From contig JAUNUK010000001.1 in the NCBI GenBank assembly GCA_030538185.1, positions 794,296-858,295 of the forward strand: a stretch of DNA of 64,000 bases, in the 5' to 3' direction. Below the pieces are notes generated by a model. It saw nothing but the letters and a program-made list of their open reading frames with translations. It was not told the origin of the DNA and searched no databases. Positions within the stretch are counted from its first letter, which is position 1. Each line of letters begins with the position of its first letter. Of the stretch, positions 32,426 to 42,855 are shown one piece after another. Made by a program: the position numbers and the translations under genes. Source of the DNA: Actinomycetaceae bacterium. GTDB taxonomy: Bacteria > Actinomycetota > Actinomycetes > Actinomycetales > Actinomycetaceae.

Positions 32426-35121
32426 GAGTTAAGGTCCTTCTTTAAGGTCTCGGCAATCGCTTCTAGGGCATCTGGAATGCCCTCGGGCTTGGATCCGCCC
32501 CCCTGAGCGAGGTCATCTTTCCCGCCGCCGCCGCCGCCCATCTTGGAAGCGCCGGCTTTGACTAGCGCACCAGCCTTGACACCTGCGTTACGTGCAGCAG
32601 CGTTGGTGGCGATGACGAGGACAGGTTGTTCCTTGACTAAGCCGATCAAGGCAATAACAGCAGGGTGTTCTTCCCCTAGCCGCTCCCGCACATCCAACAC
32701 TAGGCTTCGCAGATCGTCAGCAGATGCAACAACCCCCATATCAGAAGAAATGAGGCGGGTATTTCCTTGAGTTTGTGCCTCGGCAAGGAGCTGCGGGGCT
32801 TGAGCAAGGAGCTGTACGCGACGCAATTTGTCGAGTTCTTTTTCGGCTTCTTTAAGCCGGGTTAGCGTAGAAGACAGCCTTTCGGCCAGTTCATCCGGGC
32901 GTGCTCCCAGCATCTGAGTCAATTGCGAGACAAGTGCATGTTCTTTGGCCTGGAAACCGTAAGCACCGTCTCCTACTAGTGCTTCAATACGACGAATCCC
33001 TGAACCAATGGAGGACTCGCCCATGACGACAATGCGACCGATCGAGCCGGTTGTTGGAACGTGCGTTCCGCCACAAAGTTCGCGAGACCAGCCATCCCCT
33101 ATGTCCACAACGCGCACAATATTTCCGTATTTCTCACCAAAGAGGGCTTGTGCGCCCAGGGCTTTGGCTTCCTCAATAGGCATCTGGTAGTCCCGGACCT
33201 CCAGGGTCTTGGCCACATGAATATTCGCGTCTTCCTCAACTTCCTCCAGCATGCCACTGGGCAAGGCCGTGGCATTACGGAAGTCAAAACGCATACGCGA
33301 AGGAGAGTTTTCCGAACCAGCCTGGGAAGCGGCATCCCCTAGTCGATCCATGAGTAGCTGGTGAATGACGTGTGTCGACGTGTGAGCACGAGCGATAGCC
33401 AGACGCCTGTGAGTATCAATGCTGGCATGTGCAGGCTCATCCAAGACCACGGTTCCCTCTGTCAAGGTACCCCTGTGAATTGGCATTCCCTTAATTGGTG
33501 CCTGGCAGTCAATGACATCCATAACGGCGCCACCGGCAAAACGTATGGTGCCCTGGTCGGCAAGCTGACCTCCGGCCTCGGCATAAAATGGTGTGGAATC
33601 CAAGATTACTTCCACCTCGCACGGGCCTTGAGCGGTTACCACAGGCTTGCCATCAACCAACAAACCGATGAGTTTGCCAGAGGTGGAAGACTGCGTGTAC
33701 CCCGTGAATTCAATAGGCTCGGCCAGATTGTCGAAGATCTCGTGGTAAACACGCGAGTCAACGTGGCCAGTTTTCTTGGCCAAGGCATCGGCTCTTGCTC
33801 GCTGTCTCTGTTCATTCATCAGGTCGCGGAAACGCTGTTCATCGACCTCTACACCTTTTTCGGCTGCGATCTCAATAGTGAGATCAATGGGGAATCCGTA
33901 GGTGTCGTGCAGGGCAAAGGCATCATCGCCACTGAGCAGGGTTGCGCCTGTCGTCTGGGCTTTGGCCTTGCTTACAGCTGTATCCAAAATGGTTGTGCCT
34001 GTATCAAGGGTGTGTCTAAAGGCATCTTCTTCGGCGTAAGCCACTTGAGAGATGGTGCCCCAGTTCGCTTCCAGCTCAGGGTAAGAAGACTTCATCACGT
34101 CAAGCGAAACCGGCAACAAGGTCGGCATTACTGGCTCGTTTACACCCAAGAGCTTCATGGAGCGTACCGCGCGGCGCACCAGGCGGCGCAAAACATAGCC
34201 GCGTCCTTCATTGGCGGGACGTACCCCATCCCCAATAAGCATGAGGGCTGAACGCACATGGTCAGCCACAACCCTCATGCGCACATCGTCTTGGGCTGAT
34301 GCAGGGCTGCTCTTATAGATACGTCCAGACATATCCTGGGCTGCCTGAATGACGGGGAAAACCTCGTCAATCTCGTACATATTGTCCTTGCCTTGCAGCA
34401 GGAAAGACAAACGCTCAAGTCCCAGACCTGTATCAATAGACTTTTCATCAAGTTCGCCTAACAGCGGATAGTCCTTGCCGCTGCCCTCACCACGCAGGTA
34501 TTGGTCGAAAACCAAGTTCCAGATCTCTAGGAATCTGTCTCCTGCAACATCCACCATCGGCCCGCCCTCGGGACCAAAATCAGGTCCACGGTCGTAGTGG
34601 ATTTCCGCACAAGGCCCTGCCGGTCCGGGCTGTCCTGTATCCCAAAAAATGTCTTCACGGGGAAGCCTCTGTACCTTATGGGCATCAATTCCGATGTCAC
34701 GCAGCCAAATATCTGCTGCCTCGTCGTCCTCTTCCCAGATGGTGACCCACAGTTTCTCACCGTCCAAGCCGTAGCCGCCCTCGGATTGAGAGCTCGTCAA
34801 CAGCTCCCAGGCATATTTCGACGCACCCTCTTTGAAGTAATCGCCAAAAGAAAAGTTGCCGCACATCTGGAAAAAAGTGCCGTGCCTAGTGGTCTTTCCG
34901 ACTTCCTCAATATCATTGGTGCGGATACATTTTTGCACCGAGGCAACCCTGGGCCACGGTGCTGGTTCGGTGCCAATGATGTAGGGAATGAAAGGCACCA
35001 TGCCTGCAATGGTGAACAGTACCGAAGGGTCTGGAGAAATCAGCGAAACAGAGTCACGAAGCTCGTGACCATTCTTTGCAAAATAATCCAACCAACGTTG
35101 ACGAATCTCAGATGTGCGCAT
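32422..35121 (-). CDS. alaS: alanyl-tRNA synthetase
   Basis: Charges tRNA-Ala. I place the start at the ATG at 35121, after an AGAGGAA ribosome site (899 residues); the frame runs 11 codons further without one. Catalytic domain: TCxxxND-like region and GHxLER-type LGLERLSFLLQG. The editing domain has HTSTHVIHQLL and RELCGGTHVPTTG (zinc ligands). The C-Ala domain ends in a Gly-rich stretch (MGGGGGGKDDLAQGGG). Follows the two small membrane-protein genes and overlaps ruvX. Confidence 0.95.
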   Translation of the reverse strand: MRTSEIRQRWLDYFAKNGHELRDSVSLISPDPSVLFTIAGMVPFIPYIIGTEPAPWPRVASVQKCIRTNDIEEVGKTTRHGTFFQMCGNFSFGDYFKEGASKYAWELLTSSQSEGGYGLDGEKLWVTIWEEDDEAADIWLRDIGIDAHKVQRLPREDIFWDTGQPGPAGPCAEIHYDRGPDFGPEGGPMVDVAGDRFLEIWNLVFDQYLRGEGSGKDYPLLGELDEKSIDTGLGLERLSFLLQGKDNMYEIDEVFPVIQAAQDMSGRIYKSSPASAQDDVRMRVVADHVRSALMLIGDGVRPANEGRGYVLRRLVRRAVRSMKLLGVNEPVMPTLLPVSLDVMKSSYPELEANWGTISQVAYAEEDAFRHTLDTGTTILDTAVSKAKAQTTGATLLSGDDAFALHDTYGFPIDLTIEIAAEKGVEVDEQRFRDLMNEQRQRARADALAKKTGHVDSRVYHEIFDNLAEPIEFTGYTQSSTSGKLIGLLVDGKPVVTAQGPCEVEVILDSTPFYAEAGGQLADQGTIRFAGGAVMDVIDCQAPIKGMPIHRGTLTEGTVVLDEPAHASIDTHRRLAIARAHTSTHVIHQLLMDRLGDAASQAGSENSPSRMRFDFRNATALPSGMLEEVEEDANIHVAKTLEVRDYQMPIEEAKALGAQALFGEKYGNIVRVVDIGDGWSRELCGGTHVPTTGSIGRIVVMGESSIGSGIRRIEALVGDGAYGFQAKEHALVSQLTQMLGARPDELAERLSSTLTRLKEAEKELDKLRRVQLLAQAPQLLAEAQTQGNTRLISSDMGVVASADDLRSLVLDVRERLGEEHPAVIALIGLVKEQPVLVIATNAAARNAGVKAGALVKAGASKMGGGGGGKDDLAQGGGSKPEGIPDALEAIAETLKKDLNS

Positions 35122-35147
35122 TGTTCCTCTGTTGCTTAAATGTGGGT

Positions 35148-35411
35148 TTACCACATGTCTTCGTCTTCAAGTGACGATTCTTCCGTGCTGTCATTGCGGT
35201 GTCGTCCGCGGGTGATTTTTGCCTCTTCAACTCGCGTGTCATCAGGGACGAGGGCGGCACGAAGCTCACCTTCACGCGAGGTGAAATCAGCTAAGAATTG
35301 GTCTTTTTTGGCAATCGCCTTGGCTCGAAGACTGGGAACCGAGTACACCACAATGGCCGCAACGGCTCCAGCAGTGAGGACACCTAGGCAGATCGCCTTA
35401 CCGAGCTTCAT
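35148..35411 (-). CDS. small membrane protein (87 aa) between alaS and the DUF948 gene
   Basis: Single transmembrane segment near the N-terminus (about residues 6-26, GVLTAGAVAAIVVY), then a charged soluble tail with an acidic end (EESSLEDEDMW). The rpsD / DUF948 / small membrane protein / alaS order is seen across actinobacteria. The streptomycete gene in this place is annotated DUF6167 as I recall, and this is probably its counterpart. It overlaps the DUF948 gene by 4 nt, so the two are likely partners. Confidence 0.8.
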   Translation of the reverse strand: MKLGKAICLGVLTAGAVAAIVVYSVPSLRAKAIAKKDQFLADFTSREGELRAALVPDDTRVEEAKITRGRHRNDSTEESSLEDEDMW

Positions 35412-35761
35412 TTCTTAGCCCCAAGGTTCATGGCCTTACGCACTGCGTAAGAGAACGCAGAGATTTTAATGAGGGGCTTGCCAAGCGTGGCTGACAAAAG
35501 GGTCGTAAGGGCAGAGAGATCTTCAGCGGACCTCGATGCGGCCTGAGTGATGGTGTCAACTCGTTCCAATTGCACGTTGACTTGGGTCATAGCCTCAGAT
35601 GTTCCATCAACTGTCTGAATAGAGGAGGCAGTGATCTCTTGGACTGATGTGGATAGGTCTGCGAAAAACTTGCCCAGTTTGAGCAAGGGAACAACCATCG
35701 CGACAACCAATACAGCGAAAGCAATGGCGGCTATCAGTGAAGCAATCTCGGATATCGACAC
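35408..35761 (-). CDS. DUF948 domain membrane protein
   Basis: I start it at the GTG at 35761, preceded by GGGGAGGGG (118 residues); the upstream Met at 35836 lies beside the rpsD terminator hairpin and is unlikely. One N-terminal transmembrane helix (about residues 5-26, AAIAFAVLVVAMVVPLL) is followed by a long amphipathic helix (ADLSTSVQEITASSIQTVD and on), as in DUF948. Resembles chemotaxis-like or general stress membrane proteins of unknown role. Forms a conserved pair with the downstream 87-residue protein. Confidence 0.82.
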   Translation of the reverse strand: MSISEIASLIAAIAFAVLVVAMVVPLLKLGKFFADLSTSVQEITASSIQTVDGTSEAMTQVNVQLERVDTITQAASRSAEDLSALTTLLSATLGKPLIKISAFSYAVRKAMNLGAKK

Positions 35762-35810
35762 GGGTCCCCTCCCCAAAGTTGTTTTACTCTTCAGGTAATC
35801 ATAACGAGAA

Positions 35811-35834
35811 GCCCCGGTGTCCATGACCCGGGGC
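35811..35834 (-). terminator. rpsD terminator hairpin
   Basis: GCCCCGG (35834-35828, minus strand) pairs with CCGGGGC (35817-35811) around a 10-nt loop, followed by TTCTCGTT. It lies 15 bp after the rpsD stop. Confidence 0.6.
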
Positions 35835-35848
35835 AACTCATTAAGTGT

Positions 35849-36475
35849 TTAGCGCGAGTAGAACTCAACGACCAACTGAACCTCACATTGGACGGGAACC
35901 TCTGCACGCTTCGGCCTGCGAACGAGGTCGAAACGCAGCTTTTCAAGATCCACATTGAGGTACTCAGGCACAGCAGGCAGCACGTCGCGGTGTGCGCCAC
36001 GGGCTGCCACCTGGAACGGTACCTTGGTTTGAGAGTTCGGCTTGACCTGAACAATCTGGCCTGGCTTGATGCGGTAAGAGGGACGGTCAACGATCTTGCC
36101 GTCCACCAAGATGTGTCGGTGCACAACGTCCTGGCGTGCCTGAGCAATGGTGCGGGCGAAACCTGCACGCAAAACCAGGGCATCAAGACGCATTTCAAGA
36201 AGCTCAACCAGGTTTTCACCGGCCAAGCCTTCCTGACGGCGGGCCTCTTTGAAGGCCTTTTGAAGTTGGGCCTCGCGGATGCCGTACTGGGCACGAAGAC
36301 GCTGCTTTTCTTTCAAACGAACTGCGTAGTCGGACTCTGAGCGGCGGCGTGCACGACCGTGCTCACCGGGGCCATAAGGGCGACGCTCAAGGTAACGAGC
36401 TGCCTTGGGTGTAAGTGCAATGCCGAGGGCGCGCGATAGGCGCACCTGTGAACGAGAACGGCTCTTGCTAGCCAT
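35849..36475 (-). CDS. rpsD: 30S ribosomal protein S4
   Basis: Primary 16S rRNA-binding protein that starts assembly of the 30S body. I start at the ATG at 36475, after AAAGGAA (208 residues); the frame runs 22 codons upstream without support. The N-terminus SRSRSQVRLSRALGIALTPKAARYLERRPYGPG (given in two adjoining pieces: SRSRSQVRLSRALG and IALTPKAARYLERRPYGPG) lacks the zinc cysteines of the other S4 form. The S4 RNA-binding domain contains RLDALVLRAGFA and HRHILVDGKIVDRPSY. A single gene with its own hairpin. Confidence 0.96.
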   Translation of the reverse strand: MASKSRSRSQVRLSRALGIALTPKAARYLERRPYGPGEHGRARRRSESDYAVRLKEKQRLRAQYGIREAQLQKAFKEARRQEGLAGENLVELLEMRLDALVLRAGFARTIAQARQDVVHRHILVDGKIVDRPSYRIKPGQIVQVKPNSQTKVPFQVAARGAHRDVLPAVPEYLNVDLEKLRFDLVRRPKRAEVPVQCEVQLVVEFYSR

Positions 36476-36589
36476 AAACTTTATTCCTTTACTTCCTGAA
36501 ACTGATCGCCACCAGTCAGGTTGAACTGATGGCGGGGTCAACGCTAAACGGCTAAGACCCCAGGATGCCTCACGGGCAACCTAAGTATC

Positions 36590-37924
36590 TTAGCGCATCT
36601 TCAGGATCTCTCGCACTTTCGCCAAGCTTTGAGCAATGTGAGCTTCATGACCCCTGGATGTTGGTTGGTAGTAGACCGTGTCGACTAATTCATCAGGTAA
36701 ATATTGCTGAGATGCGATCGCGTGGGGGGCATCGTGGGCGTACAGGTAGCCTTGCCCATGGCCTAAATCTTTTGCACCCTGGTAATGGGCATCGCGCAAT
36801 GAGGGAGGAACTGCACCAGATTTACCTGCTCGCACGTCCTCGATCGCTGCCGCAATAGCGGTGTAACAGGCATTAGATTTCGGTGCCGTCGCCACTGCGA
36901 CAACCGCCTGGGCCAAGATCAGCCGCGCCTCAGGCATCCCAATAAGAGCAACAGCCTGAGCGGCAGCGACAGTTAGGGGCAGTATGGACGGGTCTGCCAT
37001 CCCAATCTCTTCCGATGCCGAAATCATTATCCGCCTGGCAATGAAGCGTGGGTCCTCCCCTGCCTCTAACATACGGGCAAGATAGTGCAGTGCGGCATCG
37101 ACATCAGAGCCACGCATGGACTTAATGAAGGCAGAGGCAACGTCGTAGTGCTCGTCTTTCGTCAAACTTAATGTTGCTTGATTTGCTGCTGCCTTGACAT
37201 CCTCAACAAGAATGTCTGTGCGTTTATCTGAATGTGCGCTCGATGCTGCCGCCTCCAGGATGGTCAATGCCTTCCGCGCATCGTGGCCGGCAATATGTGC
37301 CACGAGATCTACGACCTCATCTTGAAGCTCAAATTTCCCATCGAGCCCGCGTTCATCTCTCAGTGCTCGTCGGATCACGAGGCTCAAATCTTGCGTTGTA
37401 AGGGGCTTCAAAACCAAGAGCAACGACCTGGACAAAAGCGGGGCAATAACAGAAAAAGAGGGGTTTTCGGTCGTAGCGGCCAAGAGAGTTACCCAGCGGT
37501 TTTCCACCGCCGGAAGAAGCGAGTCTTGTTGGGACTTAGAGAACCTGTGGACCTCGTCAACAAAGAGTACAGTCTCTTGCCCTGAGGTGACTAAGTCCCT
37601 CTTGGCCTGGGCAATCACGGAACGAACATCGCTGACACCGGCAGATATCGCAGATAGTTCTGCAAATTTCCTTCCGCCCTGTCTGGCCACTAGGTAAGCC
37701 AGGGTGGTTTTGCCTGTCCCGGGCGGACCGAAAAGGATCACCGAAGATGGTCCTGGTCGAGACGGATCAATGAGGGGCAACAGGGCAGAACCTTGCGAAG
37801 TCAACTCAGACTGTCCAACAACTTCTTCCAATGAAAGTGGTCGCATGCGAACAGCCAAGGGCGACGCCTGTGACACCTGCGGTAAACCCGTATTATCCGT
37901 GCCAGCCATATCAAACAAATCCAT
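36590..37924 (-). CDS. rarA: replication-associated recombination protein RarA (MgsA)
   Basis: AAA+ ATPase acting at stalled replication forks, related to eukaryotic WRNIP1. ATG at 37924 gives 444 residues; a GTG two codons upstream is possible. Walker A FGPPGTGKTT, Walker B FVDEVHRF, sensor AATTENPSF and the C-terminal tetramerisation domain with YLYAHDAP and YYQPTSRGHEA. The gap to rpsD (36476-36589) shows no structure. A 10-bp palindrome CCTAGCTAGG (37933-37942) lies just upstream of the start. Confidence 0.93.
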   Translation of the reverse strand: MDLFDMAGTDNTGLPQVSQASPLAVRMRPLSLEEVVGQSELTSQGSALLPLIDPSRPGPSSVILFGPPGTGKTTLAYLVARQGGRKFAELSAISAGVSDVRSVIAQAKRDLVTSGQETVLFVDEVHRFSKSQQDSLLPAVENRWVTLLAATTENPSFSVIAPLLSRSLLLVLKPLTTQDLSLVIRRALRDERGLDGKFELQDEVVDLVAHIAGHDARKALTILEAAASSAHSDKRTDILVEDVKAAANQATLSLTKDEHYDVASAFIKSMRGSDVDAALHYLARMLEAGEDPRFIARRIMISASEEIGMADPSILPLTVAAAQAVALIGMPEARLILAQAVVAVATAPKSNACYTAIAAAIEDVRAGKSGAVPPSLRDAHYQGAKDLGHGQGYLYAHDAPHAIASQQYLPDELVDTVYYQPTSRGHEAHIAQSLAKVREILKMR

Positions 37925-38010
37925 GTACACAGCCTAGCTAGGTCAAGCACATTTGCCAGCAGCACATCTGAGTGGATGCCAAGCATCTCGTAAGGTGAAA
38001 GAATAGGGAG

Positions 38011-40302
38011 GTGTTTCAACTTCTAGCACGAGCTGTAGCCGCGCGCCCCCGGGTGGTGATCCTCTCGTGGGCAGTTTTTGTTGTCCTGTGCCTACTAGCT
38101 GCCTTGACGGGGTTTGGTGGCAAAGGACTGTGGGACTCTATGTCTTCCGCCGCTCCCCACGTCCCTCAATCCGAGAGCTCCAAGGGCCAAGAACTGCTAG
38201 ATGTAAAAACTGATTACCCCATCACCTTATTGGTGCAAAACATTGCCGTGGACACACATCTAGAAGATCTGGGCCGCAGTATCACTGCCGCGCGCCTTGA
38301 TCTTGGAAAACTTCCTGGTATCTCCAAGGAAGGGGGTGTTGTCGATCCGTTCTTATTTGGGACTGATCCCACAGATCCCTCAGCTCAGATGCTCATGGGC
38401 CAACTGCTTTCTCACGACCGGCACTCTTTCATCATGACGGCTTACCTGGATTTGACTCAGGTGGTAGGTGCCCAAGATGAGGCACGCGAAAGAGTGGAAT
38501 CTGCGATGGCACAGATCCCCAAAGATTTGGCGAGCTTCGCGCCGGGTGTCAGCGGCATAGTGACAGATCAAAACCTGATGAATAAGGCAATAGATGACCA
38601 GATTAGGAATGATTTACTGCTCAGTGAATCCATCCTTATCCCCCTTGTTCTGATAATCCTCATCATGGTTTTTGGGGGAATTTTGGCCTCAGGTATTCCG
38701 CTGGTCTCTGCCGTGGTCTGTATCTCATTCACCTTGGGTGTGGTGTACTTATTGGCCTTGTTATTTGACGTTCAATCCTTTGTGGTCAGTGTCGTAACCA
38801 TAATTGGCTTGGGCTTAGCAATCGAGTATGCGCTAATAATCGTGTCCAGGTACCGTGAAGAACTACTGCGTTCTGAAGCTGACAAAGGTGGCATAGAAGA
38901 CAGCGAAGACAAGATTCGACCCCGCAGACGTTCCAGGAAATTGCTTCGTGATGAACAGTATTACGATGCACTGGAAATTACCCTCATGACCGCAGGTAGA
39001 ACAGTCACTCTGTCCGCCTTGGCTATTGCAATTATGGTCTCAAGTCTCGCGATTTTTTCCCCACAGGTATTGAAATCTATTGGACTAGGTGGGTCTGCCG
39101 TCGTCTTATTGGCCGCCCTCTGTGCCCTTACGCTAATTCCTGCTCTATTGATTCTTGCCAAAGAACGCATGCTACGTCCCCCGGTGCTTATGCGCCTGAA
39201 GATCTTTACAAGGCTTGCCTACTGGATGAAAGACACATCTGAGGACCGTGGGCTTTTATCGCTCATTGCACCTGCAGTTCAAAAAAAGCCCTGGGCCTAT
39301 GCCCTTGGGTCCTTGCTTATTCTCAGCATATTGTCCGTCCCCGCCCTCGGCATTCACTTGAGAAGTTCAACGAATGAGTACATCCCTCAGGCATCCTCAC
39401 AAGGCAAGTTCTTAGAAGTGACAAGCAAAGATTTTCCCGAGGGCGTAGCACTTCCAGATGCCTACCTTTTGGCCAAGGCGAGTCCTGAAAATGCACAAAA
39501 ATTTGTCTCTTCTATCCTGACAGGGGCTGAAGCCACTGGTCTTGCCAGGGCATTGAATGATTCTTACTCGGTTGTAGAACTTTCTTTCCTCAAGGCAGCT
39601 CCTGGCTCACCTGAAGCAGTGGCGTTAATCCAAAAGATTCGCCAGGCTAAGGCTCCTTTCGAGCTCTTGGTAACCGGTCAAGCAGCCACACAACTCGATT
39701 TCACTCAGGCCTTGGCCGATGGATTTCCCTGGGTTTTCCTCATTTTGGCCGTGGTTGCTATCGTCGTGATTTTCCTTGTGACAGGTTCAGCCGTGATCCC
39801 CATACTGGCTTTACTGATTAATGCCCTATCTGTGCTTGCGTCATTGGGTATTGCCACCTGGATCATCCAGGGCGGGCACCTCCAAGGGCTCTTTAACTTT
39901 GAATCTTTAGGCGGCATGGAAGCCTATGCGGTTGCCGTGACCTGTTGCTTCGCTTTTGTCTTGGCGATGGATTACGGAATTCTCTTGTTAACACGCATGA
40001 AAGAGGCGTGGGATGAGTCGAATTCTAATACCTCTGCTGTCACACTAGGCCTCCTGCGTTCAGAGCGGATCTCTTCAGCTGTCGCCGTGATTGTTGCACT
40101 CGTGTATTTTAGTTTCGTCGCAGGAGACCTGCTCGCGATCAAACAGATCGCTTTGAGCCTCGCATTCCTTGTCCTCTTGGATGCCACTGTGGTGCGTATG
40201 GTATTCCTACCCGCCACAATGTATCTGTTTGGGCGCGCCAACTGGTGGGCGCCCAAACCATTGGGTGCATGGCATAAAAAATTGAGAGAATTAGTTGTCT
40301 AG
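38011..40302 (+). CDS. MMPL-family RND transporter
   Basis: Large membrane protein (763 residues) of the MMPL type, which export lipids or siderophores or act on the envelope in actinobacteria. Two homologous halves, each with one N-terminal helix, an extracytoplasmic loop, and a cluster of five helices (about 205-385 and 560-745). A highly charged cytoplasmic loop (IRPRRRSRKLLRDEQ) precedes the second group of the first half. The start GTG at 38011 overlaps an AGGGAG; the ribosome site may be AGGTGA (37993-37998). Substrate cannot be guessed. It ends 12 bp inside the convergent YciO gene. Confidence 0.88.
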   Translation: MFQLLARAVAARPRVVILSWAVFVVLCLLAALTGFGGKGLWDSMSSAAPHVPQSESSKGQELLDVKTDYPITLLVQNIAVDTHLEDLGRSITAARLDLGKLPGISKEGGVVDPFLFGTDPTDPSAQMLMGQLLSHDRHSFIMTAYLDLTQVVGAQDEARERVESAMAQIPKDLASFAPGVSGIVTDQNLMNKAIDDQIRNDLLLSESILIPLVLIILIMVFGGILASGIPLVSAVVCISFTLGVVYLLALLFDVQSFVVSVVTIIGLGLAIEYALIIVSRYREELLRSEADKGGIEDSEDKIRPRRRSRKLLRDEQYYDALEITLMTAGRTVTLSALAIAIMVSSLAIFSPQVLKSIGLGGSAVVLLAALCALTLIPALLILAKERMLRPPVLMRLKIFTRLAYWMKDTSEDRGLLSLIAPAVQKKPWAYALGSLLILSILSVPALGIHLRSSTNEYIPQASSQGKFLEVTSKDFPEGVALPDAYLLAKASPENAQKFVSSILTGAEATGLARALNDSYSVVELSFLKAAPGSPEAVALIQKIRQAKAPFELLVTGQAATQLDFTQALADGFPWVFLILAVVAIVVIFLVTGSAVIPILALLINALSVLASLGIATWIIQGGHLQGLFNFESLGGMEAYAVAVTCCFAFVLAMDYGILLLTRMKEAWDESNSNTSAVTLGLLRSERISSAVAVIVALVYFSFVAGDLLAIKQIALSLAFLVLLDATVVRMVFLPATMYLFGRANWWAPKPLGAWHKKLRELVV

Positions 40303-40914
40303 GAAAGAGACATCCCCTGCGCCCAGGCGTGCGACCCTCGGGTAGTCTTCGGTCAGGTCCAAAACAGTTGTGGGGCCAGTTGTGCCTACAGGGCCTTCAA
40401 CAACAGCATCAAGCATGTGACCAATCTCGTCTCGAATTACCCAACCTTCACTCATTGGCTCACTTTGGCCAGGCAAAATCAAAGTGGTTGACAAGATGGC
40501 TTCCCCAAGGGATTCAACCAAAGACAGAGCAATCGTGTGGTCAGGAATACGTACCCCGACTGTCTGTTTCTTCGGGTTCAGGGTCATTCGAGGAACTTCC
40601 TTGGTGCCCTTCAAAATAAACGTATAGGGTCCGGGCGTGAGGCCCTTAATGAGGCGGAAGTTCGCGTTCGACACCATAACCATCTGACCCAGTTGAGCAA
40701 AATCTCTGCATACCAGGGTGAAATGGTGTTTGTCATCCAGGTGTCTCAGCATCTTCATGCGGCCCAGACCATCCTGATTAGCTAGTGAACACCCGATCGC
40801 ATAACCCGAGTCAGTTGGATAGGCGATAACACCGCCTTCACGGATAACCTCTACAGCTTTTTCTACGAGCCTCGGTTGTGGATCAACAGGGTGAATCTCA
40901 ACATAGCGAACCAT
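40291..40914 (-). CDS. Sua5/YciO/YrdC-family protein, YciO-like
   Basis: RNA-binding fold related to threonylcarbamoyl-AMP synthase. The 207-residue protein has the YrdC entrance motif GGVIAYPTDSGYAIGCSL and LTPGPYTFILKG, with VGVRIPDH later. The YciO branch lacks clear tRNA t6A activity in E. coli, so I do not call it TsaC; the true Sua5 would normally be near prmC/prfA, which are not here. It is adjacent to aspS (stop and start contiguous). Confidence 0.82.
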   Translation of the reverse strand: MVRYVEIHPVDPQPRLVEKAVEVIREGGVIAYPTDSGYAIGCSLANQDGLGRMKMLRHLDDKHHFTLVCRDFAQLGQMVMVSNANFRLIKGLTPGPYTFILKGTKEVPRMTLNPKKQTVGVRIPDHTIALSLVESLGEAILSTTLILPGQSEPMSEGWVIRDEIGHMLDAVVEGPVGTTGPTTVLDLTEDYPRVARLGAGDVSFLDN

Positions 40915-42693
40915 TTACTTGGTCTCCTTCTCTTCCGTATCAGGCACAAAGTCGACGCCTGCTTCCTTGCGCTGTTGTGGGCTAATGGGTGCGGGGGCCT
41001 GAGTCAACGGATCGAAACCTCCACCTGACTTCGGGAAGGCAATCACGTCACGTATCGACTCAGACTTGGTCAGCAAAGCAACGATTCTATCCCAGCCGAA
41101 GGCTATGCCACCATGTGGCGGGGCACCAAACTTGAATGCATCAAGGAGGAAGCCAAACTGTTCTTGTGCCTGTTCGGCTCCAATTCCCATAACACCAAAT
41201 ACTCGCTCCTGTATGTCGCGGCGGTGGATACGGATAGAGCCGCCACCGATCTCATTGCCATTGCAGACAATGTCGTAAGCGTAGGCCAGGGCAGAACCTG
41301 GATCCGTGTCGAAGGTGTCCATGCATTCAGGCTTGGGAGATGTAAAGGCGTGGTGCACTGCAGTCCAGGCCGAGGATCCTAAATCGATATCGTCATCTTT
41401 ACCCGAGGGCTTGAATAGTGGGGCATCAACGACCCATACGAAGGACCATTCATCTTCGTTAATGAGCCCCACTCGCTTACCGACTTCCAGACGTGCCGCA
41501 CCTAAAAGTGCGCGAGCCTCATCTGGGGCACCGGCAGCAAAGAAAATACAGTCACCATTTTGCGCGCCAGTCGCTTGAGCCAAACCGGCCCGTTCGGATT
41601 CAGAGATGTTCTTTGCGACAGGTCCACCCAAGGTGCCGTCCTCGGCAATAGTGATGTAAGCCAAGCCTTTTGCTCCCCTAGACTTGGCCCATTCTTGCCA
41701 AGCATCGAAGGTGCGGCGTGGCTGTGAGGCTCCCCCTGGCATAACGACAGCGCCCACATATGGGTTTTGGAAGACCCTGAAAGGTGTGTCCTTGAAGTAC
41801 TGGGTCAGGTCGACAAGTTCGAGGCCGAAGCGCAGATCTGGCTTGTCGGTACCGTATTTTTCCATAGCGTCATGGAAGGTCATTCGAGGGATGGGAGTGT
41901 CAAGTTTGTAATCGATCAGAGCCCACACGTCACGCAAGACATCTTCGGCTACCGCAATGACATCATCTTGATCGACAAAGGACATTTCGATATCCAGCTG
42001 GGTGAACTCTGGTTGCCTATCTGCGCGGAAGTCTTCGTCGCGGTAACAGCGAGCAATCTGGTAGTAACGCTCCATGCCTGCGACCATCAGCATCTGTTTG
42101 AAAAGCTGAGGGGATTGTGGCAGTGCATACCAGTTGCCAGGAGACAGACGGGCGGGCACAACAAAGTCACGAGCGCCCTCTGGGGTGGAACGCGTCAGGG
42201 TCGGGGTTTCAATCTCTACAAATTCGTGTTTGTCCAAGACGGCACGTGCAGCCTGAGACACTTTGGAACGCAAACGGATCGCATACTGTTCATGTGCCCT
42301 ACGTAAATCCAGGTAGCGGAACTTCAGGCGGGTTTCTTCACCAACTGCCCCAGCATCCTCGGCGTGCTCGGAAACCTGGAAAGGCAACGGGGCACAGGGA
42401 TTGAGGATCTCGACCTTATCGGCCATAACCTCGATTTCGCCTGTGGGGATTGCAGTGTTCTCATTACCCTCAGGGCGTATGCGCACTTTGCCTGTTACCT
42501 GGATGACGAACTCTGCACGCAGGGCGTGGGCAACGTCTTCAGCTATAACGACCTGAACAATGCCTGAGGCATCACGTACATCAATGAAGGCTACTCCCCC
42601 GTGGTCGCGCCTGCGATCAACCCATCCCGCCAAGACCACTGTCTGACCATCATTTGCAGCCCGCAGTTCCCCGGCCTTGTGTGTTCTGTGCAC
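40915..42693 (-). CDS. aspS: aspartyl-tRNA synthetase
   Basis: Charges tRNA-Asp, and in organisms without AsnRS also tRNA-Asn. I prefer the GTG at 42693 (592 residues), where the sequence becomes [12 protein letters not shown] as in other AspRS; the frame opens seven codons earlier at a TTG. Anticodon-binding OB domain with [15 protein letters not shown], class II catalytic domain with [11 protein letters not shown], the bacterial GAD insertion, and [13 protein letters not shown] near the end. Likely co-transcribed with the YciO-like gene. Confidence 0.95.
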   Translation of the reverse strand: MHRTHKAGELRAANDGQTVVLAGWVDRRRDHGGVAFIDVRDASGIVQVVIAEDVAHALRAEFVIQVTGKVRIRPEGNENTAIPTGEIEVMADKVEILNPCAPLPFQVSEHAEDAGAVGEETRLKFRYLDLRRAHEQYAIRLRSKVSQAARAVLDKHEFVEIETPTLTRSTPEGARDFVVPARLSPGNWYALPQSPQLFKQMLMVAGMERYYQIARCYRDEDFRADRQPEFTQLDIEMSFVDQDDVIAVAEDVLRDVWALIDYKLDTPIPRMTFHDAMEKYGTDKPDLRFGLELVDLTQYFKDTPFRVFQNPYVGAVVMPGGASQPRRTFDAWQEWAKSRGAKGLAYITIAEDGTLGGPVAKNISESERAGLAQATGAQNGDCIFFAAGAPDEARALLGAARLEVGKRVGLINEDEWSFVWVVDAPLFKPSGKDDDIDLGSSAWTAVHHAFTSPKPECMDTFDTDPGSALAYAYDIVCNGNEIGGGSIRIHRRDIQERVFGVMGIGAEQAQEQFGFLLDAFKFGAPPHGGIAFGWDRIVALLTKSESIRDVIAFPKSGGGFDPLTQAPAPISPQQRKEAGVDFVPDTEEKETK

Positions 42694-42842
42694 TTTCGCT
42701 CTCTTCCGTGTCAATATTTGTAACCACCTTGCATCCGGTCACCATAGAATGTTAGCGCGCCACGTCGCTTTGTGCGTCATTTGCTCACCCCTCACGGGTG
42801 TGCCCACAGTATTGCCAAGGTCACGAAGCAGCACTTGTGAGA

Positions 42843-42855
42843 AGTGTTCAACACT
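42843..42855. promoter_or_regulatory. operator-like inverted repeat upstream of the MFS gene
   Basis: AGTGTT-C-AACACT is a perfect inverted repeat with a one-base centre. It lies just upstream of TATGCT (42861-42866), a possible -10 for the MFS gene, and would sit in the promoter spacer. No regulator gene is next to it. The rest of the 205-bp gap to aspS shows nothing else clear. Confidence 0.45.

Noticed and set aside
35762..35836. N-terminal extension of the DUF948 protein
   Set aside because: It would read back to the rpsD terminator hairpin; the GTG at 35761 has a strong ribosome site and lies right before the membrane helix.
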